Shown in pieces: positions 1-10,676 of a DNA stretch of 64,000 nucleotides. The stretch is from contig NC_135560.1 in assembly GCF_964340395.1 (NCBI RefSeq), positions 14,093,098 through 14,157,097 on the forward strand, in the 5' to 3' direction. Both the position numbers and the translations under genes were made by a program. The stretch's first letter is position 1, and the number at the start of each line of letters is the position of its first letter. Source of the DNA: Glandiceps talaboti (Eukaryota; Hemichordata; Enteropneusta; Spengelidae). The notes under the pieces were generated by a model. That model was not told the origin of the DNA and did not search any database. It saw only the letters and a program-made list of their open reading frames with translations.

Positions 1-369
1 CCTTGACGGCCATAATCAAATATTGTGACCAACAGACCAATTCTCTCAAATTCTGTAGATCGCGTTTAAAGCACACAGTGTCACTTCTCAATTCTTTGCC
101 TAAAGAGGCTGTTCCTACATGTACTCGGCGGGGCATACCGTCCGTTCCTAAACGTAGTACATGTGTACAAGCGTTCAGAATTGTGAGAGAAGACACCTGC
201 ACTCTTTTTGTGAGCACTAACCACTAAGTACTTGTCTATTGTTACTTATCTCTAGTATCCTAAGAACGGTGCAAAACGGCGCACAATATTTTACAAGTTA
301 AAATAAGATGTGCTCCTTCAAAAACATGTTGGTAAGTCACACTTTGCAAGAACTATCTCGCCGGCCTTG

Positions 370-371
<2 letters not shown>
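1..371. other. unassigned sequence at window edge
   Basis: I recognise no gene here. An open frame at 3-227 on the plus strand has no motif I know and no start context that supports it. It could be the edge of an exon or chance; I do not call it. Confidence 0.4.

Positions 372-431
<60 letters not shown>
372..431. repeat. (TG)n microsatellite
   Basis: About 30 uninterrupted TG units. The Cys-Val and Thr-His open frames across it are artefacts of the repeat. Confidence 0.95.
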
Positions 432-464
432 GAGCACTGTTTACTCCAGTATATATATAGTGCG

Positions 465-470
465 TATATA

Positions 471-556
<86 letters not shown>
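465..556. repeat. (TA)n microsatellite, left of ribozyme-like segment
   Basis: An almost pure TA run, with one GTATATATATATG interruption near 465-476. It directly abuts the hammerhead-like core at 562-604. Confidence 0.95.
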
Positions 557-557
<1 letters not shown>

Positions 558-561
558 CAGC

Positions 562-604
562 TGAGCCTGATGAAGGTGTGCAAGTCACATTGAAACGTTG
601 CTCA
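562..604 (+). ncRNA. candidate small hammerhead ribozyme (Penelope-like element type)
   Basis: The two invariant hammerhead core blocks are present in order: CTGATGA at 567-573 and GAAAC at 592-596. Between them GGTGTG (575-580) pairs with CACATT (586-591) to form a six-pair stem II, including two G-T wobbles, closed by a five-base loop; A574 is extra. Outside the core, TGAGC (562-566) pairs with GCTCA (600-604) to form stem I. Only CGTT separates GAAA from stem I, so stem III is essentially absent and U599 is the expected cleavage nucleotide. Small hammerheads with a vestigial stem III that act as dimers are known from Penelope-like retrotransposons. The flanking DNA to about 662 may be the rest of such an element's terminus. 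No reverse transcriptase is visible. Chance occurrence of both core blocks plus two matching stems is unlikely but not excluded. Confidence 0.5.
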
Positions 605-662
605 TCGCTTCACATCTTGGGATTGGAAGTAAGGCCGACTTTTGAACTGTTTCATCTCTTTT

Positions 663-1460
<798 letters not shown>

Positions 1461-2279
1461 TCAAAAGGGATATGAAGCTCCGATCATGTCTTCCAGCATC
1501 CGCCATAATCTTAGTCTTGTCTGTACTTTGTAGGAAATTTCTGCAGACCGACTCTCTATTTTGCGAACATAATATTTACCCGAAGCTTTGGCAAACATCG
1601 CTTGAGTTGCCATTAGGAAGACACTGTCAGCCTCTTCAACAGGCATTCCGCAAAACGACCAGCCAGCCTGTAAAAGATTGGTATCGACCATTCCTGGATC
1701 AAGGGTGTTTACCGTTACGTTGACGGGTTGAAGTCTCTCTGCTAACTCGTATGTCATCATAATTGCACATAGTTTTGACAGCTCGTACGCTGTAATTCCG
1801 TCGTACGACTTCTCCAGTTGTAAATCTTCGAAGTCGATGTAGTCTGAATGTTGCATAGACCCAACAATGATGATACGACCATCTGCATTCTTGGGTATCA
1901 AGTCCAATAAAAGATAGGTAAACAGAAATGGTGCTAACACGTTGACAGCGAAAGTCATCTCGTATCCATCCACTGATTCATGTCTCTTCTCCTCGAACAC
2001 TCCTGCGTTGTTGATCAATACATCAATGTGGTCGAACCTTTCGTGGATAGCTTTGGACAGTTCACGAATTTGTTGCAAAGACGACAGATCTGCCAAGAAC
2101 AAGTGGATGTTTGAGTTGCCTGTTGTCGATCTCATTTTGTTCACAACCATTTCACCTTTGATTTGATTCCGACCATGTACAAGAACGGTCGCACCTTGTT
2201 CCGCAAGTCGAGAAGCCGTCTCCTTTCCGATACCGTCAGTTGATCCCGTAACAAGATATATTCGTCCTGTGAGCGCCAT
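1461..2279 (-). CDS. short-chain dehydrogenase/reductase, retinol dehydrogenase/DHRS-like
   Basis: A complete 272-residue classical SDR with a Rossmann fold, predicted to oxidise or reduce an alcohol/carbonyl substrate using NAD(P). Seen directly: TGSTDGIG dinucleotide-binding motif at residues 11-18; HGR after the second strand (residues 35-37), which favours NADP(H); DLS at 64-66; NNAG at 90-93; and the catalytic tetrad Asn113, Ser141, Tyr165 and Lys169 (YELSK). DPGMVDT at 194-200 is the usual PG motif. The C-terminal LRLWRMLEDMIG resembles the final helix of retinol dehydrogenase 11-14, DHRSX and WWOX relatives; from family knowledge those act on retinoids, steroids or lipid aldehydes, but the substrate here cannot be inferred. 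There is no signal peptide or N-terminal membrane anchor, so it is probably soluble. The ATG has A at -3 and G at +4. The whole frame is uninterrupted, so the gene is single-exon in its coding part or a retrocopy with all key residues intact. It is divergent from CHSY1, about 6 kb away. Confidence 0.9.
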   Translation of the reverse strand: MALTGRIYLVTGSTDGIGKETASRLAEQGATVLVHGRNQIKGEMVVNKMRSTTGNSNIHLFLADLSSLQQIRELSKAIHERFDHIDVLINNAGVFEEKRHESVDGYEMTFAVNVLAPFLFTYLLLDLIPKNADGRIIIVGSMQHSDYIDFEDLQLEKSYDGITAYELSKLCAIMMTYELAERLQPVNVTVNTLDPGMVDTNLLQAGWSFCGMPVEEADSVFLMATQAMFAKASGKYYVRKIESRSAEISYKVQTRLRLWRMLEDMIGASYPF

Positions 2280-4299
2280 GATTGAGGCATCTACGAAAAC
2301 ACTGCGTTGTCGTTAAACTGTACGACTACAATGGTCGGATCGTTCACCAATGACATGGTAATATATTTACAAATGGTAACTCAGTGAAAACACTCAATAG
2401 TCACTTTACTTTGGAATAATGCCAACAGAGCATCTAATCGATACGCTGCTCTCTTTGGTACCCCACGGCTATGTGTGCATGTATCACTTTTAATGACCGG
2501 TTGTTCTGTTCGACGGACTAAGTATTCATGACAAAAGTAGTTCTTTTTAGTCTAATATCTTTTGATGGAGTTACAGCCAATGACTCCTACAGTGGGTAGT
2601 GTACTCAGTAACCCGACCTAAATTCACAGGTAGTTGTATTCCATTTGACATATGTCCAACAATGTTCAGTTTGACCCTAACATCGTGAGGTCGCACCTAA
2701 AGGTACGAAGTTTCAGAGGTTTAGCCGGGTGTCCCGGCTACCGTGCTTTAGTTCAAATAACGGTCAATCGTCCCTTGAGATAGGCTTAGCAGAGACTAGC
2801 TGACATACATTTTCCGTAGAAACCTCATGGTTACAAGAATCGCATTCTTTAATTTCGGAGGACGTCAGATACTAAAAGAGTCATTGTGGAATGGAGACAC
2901 TGATTGAAACACCTTTTTTCATCAAAGATTATTGGCCATGAATAGCTTATATAGTCATGAAAGGAAACACCTTATTGAAATTTGGTCAGGTTTACCTATT
3001 GTTATGAAGTGTGTAAGGTCACTATTTCATATTAAATGAGTTGATTACACTGTGCTTTGGTCTTTTAACGGCTTTATAGTGAACTCTGTGTGTAATTGAA
3101 TTTTGCCCCGAGTTGGACTTTTGTGTGCGTCTATCATGCAGTGCATGAGTTGTTCTATTCTAAGGGTTTAAAACTTAGCAATAGACGTACGTACAAGTAT
3201 AAATATCACTACGTGGATGAAAATTGGCCAAGTATATCTGACAGTTATAGGGGACGGTGTTAGGCAGGGATGATGGTTGCATTGTAACAGTTGACAAGGT
3301 GGGGATAATGCCATGATAGAAACCATCACCCGGTTGCGGACAGTTTCATTCATCGATTTAAAGTGTTAGTGGAGTTTCATTCATGGATTAATGGTATGCG
3401 GACACTCTCTTTGTGTAATAAGTGTGTAATGAGAGCACGGTTGAAACAATAGTCGAAGAGGAGTACAAGTCGAAGAGGAGTACAATTACATGTAATGTTA
3501 TGTCCTATGCACCATTAGTTGGTAGGAAATCACACAGCGATGCCAGGGTAACAGAGTCGAGGGGTGTAAAATCTCACAATTGTCAATTGACTGTGACCAC
3601 GGTGGTCATGAAATCGCATCATTGGTCAGCCCAAAAACCTTCGCACAAGACACTGTACTGAAATAATCGTTGGAGTACCCACAAACCCTGGGTCCAGGGT
3701 CTATCATGGCATACATAATATGGTAAACTACGGAGGTAGGAAGGATTCCCTATACCGGCCTCCATGGGTAAACGTATCTCATATTCAACACTTAGGCGGC
3801 TTGATGGTTCGTTATAGTGAAAAGATTTCGTTGGAAACGTCGATGCTAGACGGATTAATATTGTAGTCGAGAGCATTATATTTTGTTTATAGAGACCAAG
3901 ATTATACATTCGTTGACAACCTGTTTTTTTTTTCTTCTGATGATCACGTTTCTTTTGGTTCGCTTCAAACACGCGATTTAATTCTCTTACATGTGAATAT
4001 TATGTCTCCGCATAAGATCTTTGACTCAGACCCATATAGAAACCAGGTCTAAGATCGCCTGTTGGACCACCAGAAATGTTACGCGCGTATTTCCAGTCTG
4101 TACAATCAGAAGTCGAATGGATCAATATTAGAACAGCTGTACGCATTAGGTAGTATTATTCCGGTAAATAGCTTTAGTGTTAGTACATTTTGTTTTCTGT
4201 ACTGTCAATCAATAGACTCATAATACCTGTTAATCTTCGACGCAGCCAGGAAAGGAGTGTGACGTCAGGATTAGTTCTATTGCAAGTTCGTACTTCAGC
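2280..4299. other. intergenic sequence upstream of the SDR gene
   Basis: No gene recognised. It must contain the SDR promoter, but I see no convincing TATA box or initiator. There is a small direct repeat of GTCGAAGAGGAGTACAA near 3451-3485. Purine-rich words GGAGGTAGG/CCTCCATGG near 3733-3767 resemble the hairpins at 6514 and 10814. Confidence 0.4.
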
Positions 4300-4590
4300 A
4301 AAGTGGCCATATGGTTAACAAATGGGTATTTATTTTGCATTTTATTAATCGATAAAACAAACTTCTTCATTTTTCTACTTGGAAATACAATGTAAAAGAA
4401 CTTACACCAAGTCCATATTTGTAACTTAATAAATTGCAAAAAACTAAAAAAACTGTGTAAAAAGTTAGTTAGTTAGTGTACGTACGTACGTACGTACGTA
4501 CAATAACAAACATTTTATACACATTAATTCAATATATGTTTTGCAATTTATTGAGTTACAAACAAGGCCGGACTTGATATACAGGTTGAG
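4300..4590. mobile_element. foldback MITE, family C copy 1 (right arm truncated)
   Basis: It begins AAGTGGCCATATGG, as in the copies at 15298 and 23192, and carries the family's left arm (AT-rich block, then TTTGTAACTTAATAAATTGCA near 4419-4438). After a central spacer the same words return inverted (TGCAATTTATTGAGTTACAAAC near 4540-4562). The right arm then degenerates before the expected terminus. A (GTAC)n microsatellite has expanded in the central spacer (about 4480-4501). Confidence 0.7.
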
Positions 4591-4885
4591 ACCCTGTAAC
4601 ATTTTTTTGGTGCAGTTGTGTGTCAATGAAGACGGCACATGGTTGTAACATATATACAGTGGCTTGTTATTTATGCCTATACCTGGCAGAGTTCTTTTTA
4701 GTTCCTGACTTTGATCACTAGATAGGTGACATTGCATTACAAAGCACTTTTCACCCTCTGTGACTGTGTGTCAATGACAGACTATGGTGCTTTCGAATAA
4801 ATAAAAGATTTTTACATTTGGTTGGTTGAGGGAGCCACTCATTTGCAAAGTCGATAATGTGACAGCCTGCAGCAGAAGTTCACGA

Positions 4886-4887
<2 letters not shown>

Positions 4888-4970
<83 letters not shown>
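4888..4970. repeat. (GT)n microsatellite
   Basis: About 41 uninterrupted GT units. Confidence 0.95.
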
Positions 4971-4975
<5 letters not shown>

Positions 4976-5210
4976 AACGGCGCTTTTCGATGTTGTGCAA
5001 AGTCATGGCTCCGCGGAAGGGGATTGGGTGGGGGTCGGAGTGTTACCCGTCATTCTTGAATACCTGCATTTAACACTGATGGGGGGAATTATTTTTAACA
5101 CTGACCTTACGTATGTACACATTGAGGGCCACTTTGTAATTTCAACAAGAAGTGAAGAGTTATTAGCCTCAGGTCTTATTTTGTCGAATTGAAGATATAT
5201 TTAAGGCACG

Positions 5211-5212
<2 letters not shown>

Positions 5213-5244
<32 letters not shown>

Positions 5245-5385
5245 TCAGTCAGTCAGTCAGTCAGTCAGTCAGTCAGTCAGTCAGTCAGTACAGCCAGTCA
5301 GATAGATATACATACATACATACATACATACATACATACATACATACATACATACATACATACATACATACATACATACAGACAT

Positions 5386-5430
<45 letters not shown>
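5213..5430. repeat. compound GACA / GTCA / CATA tetranucleotide array
   Basis: Successive blocks of AGAC, AGTC, ATAC and again AGAC units, about 218 bases long. The blocks are single-base variants of one another, as expected from replication slippage plus point mutation. The Cys-Leu-Ser-Val peptides on the minus strand are artefacts. Confidence 0.95.
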
Positions 5431-6079
5431 AACGAAAGGACTGACAGAGATAGAAATAGCGAGAAAGATGATAAGAGAAAGGTAGTGGAAGACAGTGTAC
5501 GGCGGACACATTAATGAAATGCAGTATAAAACTAAAATACGATAACGGGCCAAAGGGATACTCAAATCTTCTTTATTTATGGCTGTGTGTCAGTTCATAA
5601 TAATAGGTGCGCAATGATTGATGGGAGTTGAATTAATGAACAAGTGATTGATTATGCCTGGAGGATATAATATTGATATAGTGTGCTGCTAAATCAGGTC
5701 TACCTCCTTAGCAATTCAATAAAACTGAGTTCGACTAATCTCAACGGGAGTCTTGGGGGGCCAGAGGTAAAGCGCCGTGGGGTTTCAATGGTGTCTTATG
5801 ATACCGAGATAGTATCAACATAGTATGGAAAATTACACGTGAAAAGAGTCTCAACTGAAGCGGAAGAAAAACTCGGTGACAACATTTAGACTCTATTACA
5901 AATGCACAATGAAATGTTTTCACTCACACTAATACAATGGATATTGTAAACAGTCTAGGTGGCGTCGTTCCAGCAAATACTATGATACGAACTGAAATAT
6001 ATAGTTCGCACTGGGTATAATTGAATGAAAGATGAACCAGGTCTGTTTATACTGTCAGAAATAGTAAACCTCGACAATA

Positions 6080-6180
6080 CCACCACCACCACCACCACCA
6101 CCAATCGATCGATCGATCGTTCGACCGACCGACCGACCGATATATCAATCAATCAAGCAATCAAGCAATCAAGCAATCAT
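6080..6180. repeat. compound ACC / GATC / GACC / CAAT microsatellite
   Basis: (ACC)n, then ATCG, ACCG, ATCA and AATCAAGC blocks. The CAAT/CAAGCAAT part directly abuts the 3' end of the minus-strand LINE fragment and is probably its tail, later expanded. Confidence 0.85.
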
Positions 6181-6338
6181 AATGTTTATAGAGCGCCTGT
6201 CTCCGATACGAAGTAAAGTTCAGAGGCGCTGTACAGTTAAATGTTGAAAACTTCCGCAAACAAGTATGCTTTAAGGTTCTTCCTAAAGGTATTAACTGTG
6301 GGTGTCTGTCGAAGCTCCAGATCATTGTTCTGTAAAAT
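6148..6338 (-). mobile_element. 5'-truncated LINE, last codons of ORF2 plus 3' UTR and tail
   Basis: Read on the minus strand, 6338-6237 gives about 33 codons ending at TAA, including LELRQTPTVNTFRKNLKAYL. This has the form of the C-terminus of many non-LTR retrotransposon ORF2 proteins (LPLxLR...s...FKxxLKTxLF). Next comes a short 3' UTR with an AGCGCC/GGCGCT stem (6192-6197 with 6225-6230), then ATAAACATT and an ATTG/CTTG repeat tail. Such a hairpin plus short-repeat tail is typical where the element's reverse transcriptase recognises its own RNA end. Only this terminal piece is present, so it is a dead copy. The clade cannot be fixed from so little protein. Confidence 0.7.
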
Positions 6339-6513
6339 TATGACGTACTGTCACTACGTTGATACCAACAACTTCTTACAGGGAATCACACTCATTTGGC
6401 TAGCTTAGAGGTACTCACTCAGGAATCAATGCACATTGACCAACAGGATGTTTGTTGATATATTTATTTCACAGCTTAGCGGCAAGTAAAAGGCAGATAA
6501 AATCAAGATATCT

Positions 6514-6552
6514 TTATGGAGGTAGGACATCTGAAGGACTTCCTACCTCCAT
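6514..6552. repeat. perfect 13-bp hairpin
   Basis: TATGGAGGTAGGA and its exact reverse complement are separated by 13 bases. A looser relative is at 10814-10839 (CATGGAGG/CCTCCATG). It is possibly the remnant of a small inverted-repeat element. Confidence 0.6.
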
Positions 6553-8050
6553 AATCAATATAATTAAGAATTAATTATGCTACCAGAGATCACTCTCTTT
6601 TCCATTGTACTATATCAAGCTGTCTCAGGACATATTCTATTATACTGGTGTTACAGATGGTTTAGGTCAACCGGACATTTCTATATTTCTGTAAGTCACT
6701 TAGCTATCAAATTATTATGTAACAGGTCATTGGTCATCTTAAGTACAGTATTAAAAGTGGGTCGTCAGAGCAGACCAAAAGTTTAAATTTCAATTCCTTC
6801 CAATATACATTTAAAACAGTAATACATTATTACGTATAGATTAATTCACGGTTTTCGACTGGGATACTTACGCGACTCGACATGTACATGTCGTACTGCG
6901 CCCTCTTGTGGCCAATTTTCAACTGCTCAGCTGAATGATTTGGATCTTCGGCGTTACCAATACCATATCTGTTATCATCGTTTCACACCCTCTAGCACAG
7001 TCTTTCTACGATTGTGGGACTGTGCAAACATTCTATCAGGTTTTAATGTGTTGGATAATGGCACAAACCTTTACTTAATCTTATTATATTAATAATGAAA
7101 TGTAAAACACAAAACATATTTTTCTATATTATATATTTTTCTATATTATATTTTTCTATATTAAATTTCAATAGTACAAACGTATATGTTATTGATTTAG
7201 TTCATGGTATATATAATCAAGAAGCCGGCTAGTGTGGGAGGGGGTGTCGGAGGACTTGACCAAGATCCATTGTAAATTTGAGTTAACTTCCAACCTCCCC
7301 CGCAGCAAAGTTGTTTGAGTAACTTTAACCCTTCCATTTTAAAAAGGGCGAGGTTGAGTCCTATCTAGGGTTCCTTGGGTTCTTCCTAGCTTGTCCTAAC
7401 AATCGGAAGATGGTACTCTCTAGGCCTAAACTCGTACATGTGTTTATACATGTACTCTCAGGAATGTGTTCAATACTTCAAATTGTTTGCAGTTGTTCGA
7501 AAAGATACTTAAATTGGATGGCAGTTCAGGATGAAGTTACAAATCTACATAAAATACATAAAGGTGAAAATAATGTTTCAGTTGTCTGCCAGTGACTCGT
7601 GATGTCGATGGAGGGTACGAGTTTTTGCAAAATCGCAATCCTTATAGGAGCTACGCTTACACATATATAGGCCTAACGAATTGCGAAACAGCAATACCAA
7701 ATTTACTCAAACTAATCTTGAGATCCCCCACCCCTCCCCTATTTTTTCCCAGTATTTGGATTTTTCGATTTTGATCCGCTCCCCAAATCGATCCGTCGAT
7801 CCCCTCAGCTCACGAGGCAAAAACATAGGCCTATTTACTACTGTAAAAGAAAAAAAAATAATTGTCGTTCGGTCACTAAAATTTCACCTGCGAGGCTTTC
7901 TAGTCTCCTCCAGGAAACAATCTATATACATAAATATAAACTTTATTTTTTACTTGTAACCATAGTTGGGAGGCTAGTACTAGTAGCCAACCGACTAAAA
8001 AATACAATTTATTCTTAAAGAAAATCAAATAGCTAGTACTTGTAGCTGAC
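6553..8050. other. intergenic sequence between LINE fragment and CHSY1 promoter
   Basis: AT-rich with no recognised gene. A short tandem repeat of ATATTTTTCTATATT occurs at about 7119-7168. Confidence 0.4.
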
Positions 8051-8190
8051 GTGGCTTTTTCACAATCGCTTTATCGTAGAATCTCAGATAACCAACGTGG
8101 AATATATATCCACGGATTACGATTTTCCGATTCTGCCCCCTGGAGACCGTCTTCCGAAAGGTCAGAGGTAAAACTTACCAATGTTGTTCG

Positions 8191-8198
8191 TGACGTCA
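8191..8198. promoter_or_regulatory. palindromic cAMP-response element in CHSY1 promoter
   Basis: TGACGTCA, a full consensus CREB/ATF site, lies 165 bases upstream of the CHSY1 start codon in a locally CpG-rich stretch and 12 bases before the YY1-like motif. The position suits a proximal promoter; whether it is used is inference. Confidence 0.5.
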
Positions 8199-8209
8199 TC
8201 AAGTCTCAC

Positions 8210-8220
8210 AAAATGGCGGT
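8210..8220 (+). promoter_or_regulatory. YY1-type motif (AAAATGGCGGT)
   Basis: It matches the core of the metazoan YY1 site (AANATGGCGG), which commonly sits just downstream of the transcription start of TATA-less promoters. Here it would place the start near 8200. Its ATG also opens a short upstream ORF. Confidence 0.45.
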
Positions 8221-8348
8221 GAGTGGACGTTGTGTTTGTCGTCTGTGTCTTTTATGCCAGTATTAACCAGCCATGCGGTTGAAGACTGTTTTAAGCTATA
8301 GCGTTCTGAGCAGGTGATAGTAGGCGTATGTCTCGGGGAGCGCGGTAG
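8213..8348 (+). promoter_or_regulatory. three short upstream ORFs in CHSY1 leader
   Basis: Between the YY1-like motif and the main start there are three ATGs, each closed before the main ATG: 8213-8266 (17 codons), 8273-8317 (14 codons) and 8328-8348 (6 codons). An in-frame TAG at 8321-8323 precedes the main ATG. If the transcript starts upstream of 8213, these would reduce ribosome arrival at the CHSY1 start. Confidence 0.45.
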
Positions 8349-8362
8349 GAGCGACTGTGATC

Positions 8363-9118
8363 ATGTTTTTGCGACGGAGCCGTGGTTATCAACAAAAACT
8401 TTGGAGCATCTTTCTGGGACTGCTCTGTGGGTTTTTCTTCACAACATGGCTACGTCTTCGGATGGTCCCAGCAATGGGAACTTGTAACGACCCTCTTATG
8501 AACGATGTAGGAGTCGAAGTAAGAACACAGCAACCGCCGGAGACAGGACAGAGTTTAGTTTTTGTTGGGGTAATGACAGCGAAGAAGTATCTCTCATCCC
8601 GTGCGACAGCAGTCAACCGGACTTGGGCGAAAACTATTCCCGGGAAAGTAGCGTTCTTTTCGAGTGCCGATTCCAACTCGTCCCGTCTCGGGTTGCCCCT
8701 CATCAGTCTACCAGGGGTCGACGATAGTTATCCTCCACAAAAGAAATCATTTATGATGCTGAAATACATGCATGATAATTACATAGACAAATATGAATGG
8801 TTCATGAGAGCAGATGACGATGTTTTCGTCCGAGGCGAAAAACTTGAAACTTTCTTGCGTTCAATCAATAGTTCACAAAGTTTATTTATTGGGCAAGCTG
8901 GATTGGGAAATCAGGAAGAATTTGGAAAACTTTTTCTAAATACTGGTGAAAATTTCTGTATGGGAGGCCCAGGTATGATTTTTAGTCGGGAGACGCTGAA
9001 AAAAATAGCTCCCAATATCAGCTACTGTCTGAAGAACTTATACAGTACACATGAAGACGTGGAAGTTGGGAGGTGTGTACGGAAATTTGCTGAAGTTGAC
9101 TGCACATGGTCGTATGAG
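8363..9118 (+). CDS. CHSY1: chondroitin sulfate synthase, N-terminal coding exon
   Basis: Encodes the first 252 residues of a Golgi type II membrane enzyme that polymerises chondroitin by adding GlcUA and GalNAc alternately; full family members are about 800 residues. Visible: a short basic cytoplasmic tail (RRSRGYQQK), a single membrane anchor at about residues 13-30, a short stem, then the N-terminal beta-1,3-glucuronosyltransferase (Fringe-like) domain. Family landmarks are FVGVMTAKKYL (67-77), RTWAKTIPGKV (86-96), GVDDSYPPQKKSFMMLKYMH (118-137), the metal-binding DDD in FMRADDD (147-153), GENFCMGGPG (195-204) and THEDVEVGRCVR (229-240). Four N-glycosylation sequons are at 85, 105, 169 and 218. 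ATG 8363 is the first in-frame ATG after a stop at 8321 and has A at -3; a GTG six bases earlier is irrelevant in an animal. The exon ends at SYE|gtaagg (9119) in phase 0, where I recall the vertebrate gene's junction before its large last exon. That last exon, with the GalNAc-transferase domain, is not in this window. Confidence 0.93.
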
Positions 9119-9124
9119 GTAAGG
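9119..9124 (+). other. CHSY1: 5' splice site of the CHSY1 intron
   Basis: GAG|GTAAGG matches the MAG|GTRAGT consensus except at the last base. Homology to CHSY1 stops exactly here, while the open frame runs on for 15 meaningless codons to a stop. Confidence 0.85.
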
Positions 9125-9844
9125 AAAATCAACATATTCTTACTCCATAAAGATAGACTTTGGTGACTGTTAGACAAAAAGAGTGTTTTATAGAACAAAA
9201 AATTACGAAAGAAATGAAAAGTGTGGAAAATAAAGCAGCATAATCTGGGCCACAGTTTGACTGGTGAGCGCTCGAAGTCAAACATATGACATAATGAGAC
9301 AGTATCGTGTTACAGTATCACACACACGATTGCTATGCATAGCAAAAATACAGGAGTTGAAGTGAATTTTCTTTTCAGCTTCTTTCTTGTACTTTTATTT
9401 ATGCTATCAAAAACTAAATAAAAATGGAACCTTGTAATATGGCAGTTGTGGGCAAAATGTCAAGGTGCAGTGCTTGTAAGTTGTAATATCCAACATTCTT
9501 TGCGACTCAGACCACTTTTACTGTCGTGTAGCTGATGAGTTATTAATTAAAGGTGTATATTTTGGCCTTCTAAATTCTGTTTGAAATTACATATCTTTTT
9601 CGTTTTTTGTTGTTGAGGTATACATATTAGGTTATGTAGTAATGTCTCTTTTTCCCTTTTTCAATCTTGAGAAAAGTGGGTTCCTTTCCCAGACTAACAT
9701 TACAAGAAGTTCCAAAAACTTAGGAAATCTAGTAGACACCTTTCAACGTTATCAACTTTAGTTCCTGATATTGTTAGCAGGAAAATTGATAGTGCAGTGT
9801 GTGGTCAAATGTATTATTTCCTGTTGTAACCACATATGGATTGG

Positions 9845-9915
9845 CTGCAATCCACCTGTCTTGAACCCACTGGTGTACTATATTATGGTCATACGGCTAG
9901 CCGCTGAACCACAAA
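9845..9915 (-). mobile_element. tRNA-like SINE head fragment
   Basis: On the minus strand TGGTTCAGCGG (9901-9911) fits an RNA polymerase III A box, and GGGTTCAAGACA (9857-9868) resembles a B box, about 33 bases apart as in tRNAs. No cloverleaf good enough for a real tRNA was found. It is probably the head of a decayed SINE. Confidence 0.35.
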
Positions 9916-10242
9916 CCGAACACAATACCGTTCAGTTACACAATTGTGTGTATGAATTCCCACTGTCTTCGAAACACATTTCCCAAAAGCTGAACTGCAT
10001 GTTAAGATTTTTTAACCATGACATTTCAGTATTGTGGCTTAGATTATTTCTTTTTGAGAGAGTAAGCATGAATGAAATGTCTGGCAGTTTGCCGTGGGGT
10101 GTATTGAAATCCAATAATATTGCATTGCCTTTACATTGTACGGTATTTAGTTTTACCCCTCAACTGTCTATGGATTTAGGCTGAGAAGAATGCCCAATGG
10201 CAATGGACCTTTAGAGTTAGCTCATACGTCATCAGCCCTTTC

Positions 10243-10676
10243 TAGACTTTGTGCCCCAGTAGAATGAACAAAGTTAGTCTAGCATTTACTTGTCATGAGG
10301 CATGTGTATCTATCTACATAAACAAAATATTTTGCAATCAGATGCATTATAACAATGCTGTAATGTTCATTAATAAGCAGGTGCTGAACCTGGCATTGTT
10401 CAAACTGTGACATAATCTCCTAGATTGTGAACTTGTATTCACTGAATAAACCATAAAATAAGCTGTTTGTAGACTTTGTGCCCCAGTAGAATGAACAAAG
10501 TCTATTATTTACTTGCCATATTGTGTTTAAAGTATTCTGTATAAATCAGAGATTTTGCAATCAGATGCATAATAACAATGCAGAAATGTTCATTAATAAG
10601 CTGGTGCTGAACCTGGCATTGTTAGAACTGTGACATAATCCCCTAGATTGTATTCACCGAATGAACCATAAATAAG
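10243..10676. repeat. tandem duplication, 227-bp period
   Basis: Two copies begin TAGACTTTGTGCCCCAGTAG at 10243 and 10470 and remain similar through the words TTTTGCAATCAGATGCAT and GGTGCTGAACCTGGCATTG to about 10676. They have diverged by scattered substitutions and small indels, so the duplication is not recent. Confidence 0.85.

Noticed and set aside
3-227. 74-codon open frame at the window edge
   Set aside because: No recognisable domain, no splice or start support, and lies at the edge; chance cannot be excluded.
6514-6552. GGAGGTAG hairpin as a let-7-like microRNA
   Set aside because: The seed word is similar, but the arm does not continue as let-7 and the stem is only 13 bp.
8213-8224. 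ATGGCG followed by GTGAGT as a mini first exon with a donor site
   Set aside because: It is better explained as a YY1 motif and short uORF; nothing indicates splicing from here.
8357-8362. GTG two codons before the CHSY1 ATG as an alternative start
   Set aside because: An animal nuclear gene would use the ATG at 8363, which has A at -3 and follows an in-frame stop.
8389-8703. 104-codon minus-strand frame opposite CHSY1
   Set aside because: It is a shadow of the coding exon with no independent features.
9119-9166. C-terminal extension VRKINIFLLHKDRLW of the CHSY1 frame
   Set aside because: CHSY1 similarity stops exactly at the GAG|GTAAGG donor; these codons are read-through into the intron.
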